Source: Pseudonocardiales bacterium | Lineage (GTDB): Bacteria > Actinomycetota > Actinomycetes > Mycobacteriales > Jatrophihabitantaceae | DNA: 7,145 nt | NCBI GenBank assembly: GCA_030840415.1 | Contig: JAVEEO010000521.1 | Span: forward strand, 1 to 7,145 | Reading direction: 5' to 3' | Shown: in pieces, positions 6,480 to 7,145 of the stretch | How the letters are laid out: each line of letters starts with the position of its first letter | Numbering within the stretch: the first letter of the stretch is position 1 | Notes under the pieces: model-generated | What the model was told of the DNA's origin: nothing | The model's input: the letters and a program-made list of their open reading frames with translations, nothing else | Databases searched by the model: none | Made by a program: the position numbers and the translations under genes

Positions 6480-6496
6480 GGTGCCGGATCGGCACC
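6480..6496. promoter_or_regulatory. Palindrome abutting TTGACA, candidate operator
   Basis: GGTGCCG-GAT-CGGCACC is a perfect inverted repeat with 7-bp arms and a 3-bp centre. It directly follows a TTGACA hexamer (6474-6479) on the plus strand. The hexamer has no convincing -10 partner 16-18 bp on (CGGGCA is found there), so a promoter is not claimed. The palindrome is 106 bp upstream of the 170-residue gene start and 337 bp upstream of the patatin start. Confidence 0.35.
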
Positions 6497-6764
6497 CGGG
6501 CAAGGCACACCCCGCTGCTCTGTCGTCGATCGGCTCAAGCGCTGCTCGCCAATCCATCGGCGGCTCCGTGGACGTGCAACCCGAGGCGCTCGTAGCGCGC
6601 CCTGGACTGCGAACGCCAGAGCCGCGAGCGTCGGCAAAAATGCTCCACCACTGGTGAGCGCCGGTCAAGGCCGCGGCAGAGCCAGGACGCCTGCGACAGT
6701 GCCGGACTGCCCGGAGGATTCCAGCGAAACCGAGAAATACCGAAGTGCCACACAGAGTGTCGGG

Positions 6765-6793
6765 TTGTCCGGCTGCCCGCGGTAGCCCACACT
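6765..6793 (+). promoter_or_regulatory. Weak promoter candidate for the patatin gene
   Basis: TTGTCC (6765-6770) and CACACT (6788-6793) lie 17 bp apart, and the -10 box would place the transcript start about 33 bases before the ATG at 6833. The -10 match is poor (three of six). Small inverted repeats flank it (ACAC-AGA-GTGT ending at 6760; CACA-C-TGTG starting at 6788), which could be regulator contacts or chance. Confidence 0.25.
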
Positions 6794-6832
6794 GTGCCCA
6801 CGGGCGGGGCCGGCTCGCCGGAAGGAGACCCG

Positions 6833-7145
6833 ATGCCCAGCTGGTCGATCGCGATCTCCGGTGGCGGCCACCGGGCCAGCCTGTTCGGCCTGGGCGCGCT
6901 GCTGTACCTGGCCGATTCAGGCGTCAACGCCGACGTCACCTCGATCGCATCGGTGTCGGGTGGCTCGCTCACCAACGGCTACGTCGGCGCTCACCTGGAC
7001 TACCCCGCCTTGTCGGGACGGCAGTTCGAGGACGCTGTCAAGCCCCTGGTCAAGCGGTGCGCCGTCCAGGGCACGGTGCAATGGGCGCCGGAGGCGGTGG
7101 CGCTGCTGGTCGGCATCGTCGCCGGTCTGGTGCTGGCGGTCGCCG
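6833..7145 (+). CDS. Patatin-like phospholipase with membrane segment, N-terminal 104 residues (cut by right edge)
   Basis: The ATG at 6833 follows AAGGAG (6822-6827) by five bases. The N-terminus WSIAISGGGHRASLFGLGAL carries the patatin oxyanion-hole loop (S9-GGG-H13-R14), and SVSGGS (40-45) is the nucleophile elbow with catalytic serine 42; the usual first glycine of GxSxG is serine here. The catalytic aspartate lies beyond the window. Patatin-family enzymes hydrolyse acyl chains from membrane lipids. Residues 87 to the edge (EAVALLVGIVAGLVLAVA) are a membrane helix only about 45 residues after the nucleophile, so the enzyme is probably membrane-embedded, with the helix inserted in or beside the hydrolase domain. 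It is divergent from the 170-residue gene. Patatins act as membrane-destroying effectors in some anti-phage systems, but ordinary lipid-metabolism roles are equally possible. Confidence 0.85.
   Translation, partial: MPSWSIAISGGGHRASLFGLGALLYLADSGVNADVTSIASVSGGSLTNGYVGAHLDYPALSGRQFEDAVKPLVKRCAVQGTVQWAPEAVALLVGIVAGLVLAVA

Larger units (their letters stand above)
6375..6832. other. 458-bp divergent intergenic region
   Basis: This region separates the start of the 170-residue gene (minus) from the patatin gene (plus), so it must hold both promoters. Open frames crossing it have no family features, no ribosome sites and arginine-rich compositions typical of out-of-frame GC-rich DNA; I see no gene here. 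It contains the AAGGAG site at 6381-6386, a GCGCCC-GA-GGGCGC inverted repeat at 6423-6436 in the minus-strand leader, the palindrome at 6480-6496 and a weak plus-strand promoter candidate at 6765-6793. No clear minus-strand promoter was found. Confidence 0.6.

Noticed and set aside
6375..6668. 98-residue N-terminal extension of the 170-residue protein
   Set aside because: The extension is Arg/Gly/Cys-rich, unlike the downstream domain, and the AAGGAG plus six-base spacer at 6381-6386 marks the real start.
6459..6975. Overlapping open frames on both strands in the divergent region (108 and 146 codons)
   Set aside because: They lack ribosome sites and family features; the minus-strand one overlaps the start of the patatin gene antisense.

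Overview
The DNA is GC-rich, uses GTG as well as ATG starts and is strongly biased to G/C in codon third positions. This points to a high-GC actinomycete (Streptomyces, Frankia, Actinoplanes or Amycolatopsis type). No gene fixes the genus. There is no rRNA, tRNA, CRISPR array, transposase or integrase in view. The content is accessory in character.

Layout: (1) Positions 1-713, minus strand: a two-gene unit in which a 147-residue protein of unknown function overlaps by 8 bp the start of a small membrane protein that runs off the left edge. (2) Positions 805-1467, plus strand: a GPP34 (GOLPH3/Vps74-like) protein, apparently leaderless, with a matching promoter just upstream. A 14-bp palindrome sits in the 91-bp divergent spacer. 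(3) Positions 1543-1579: a stem-loop between convergent genes, probably a shared terminator. (4) Positions 1574-6374, minus strand: a three-gene run. In transcription order it contains an unrecognised Trp-rich 170-residue protein, a Trypco1 (CU044_2847-type) protein of about 108 residues, and a 1283-residue fusion of trypsin-like protease, nSTAND1 NTPase, one membrane segment and 11 WD40 repeats. (5) Positions 6375-6832: a 458-bp divergent intergenic region with inverted repeats. (6) Positions 6833-7145, plus strand: the start of a patatin-like phospholipase with a membrane segment, cut by the right edge.

How it may work together: a trypsin-like protease fused to a STAND NTPase and a WD40 sensor, with Trypco1 encoded 4 bp upstream, is the arrangement predicted from comparative genomics to be an NTP-dependent biological conflict (defence or self-recognition) system of multicellular bacteria. 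By inference, the WD40 array senses a ligand, the STAND module switches and oligomerises, and the protease is the effector. Trypco1 would be an adaptor or protease target. The unrecognised 170-residue protein upstream, and the divergent membrane patatin, are candidate extra components. That larger assembly is the most interesting possibility here, but it rests on gene order alone.
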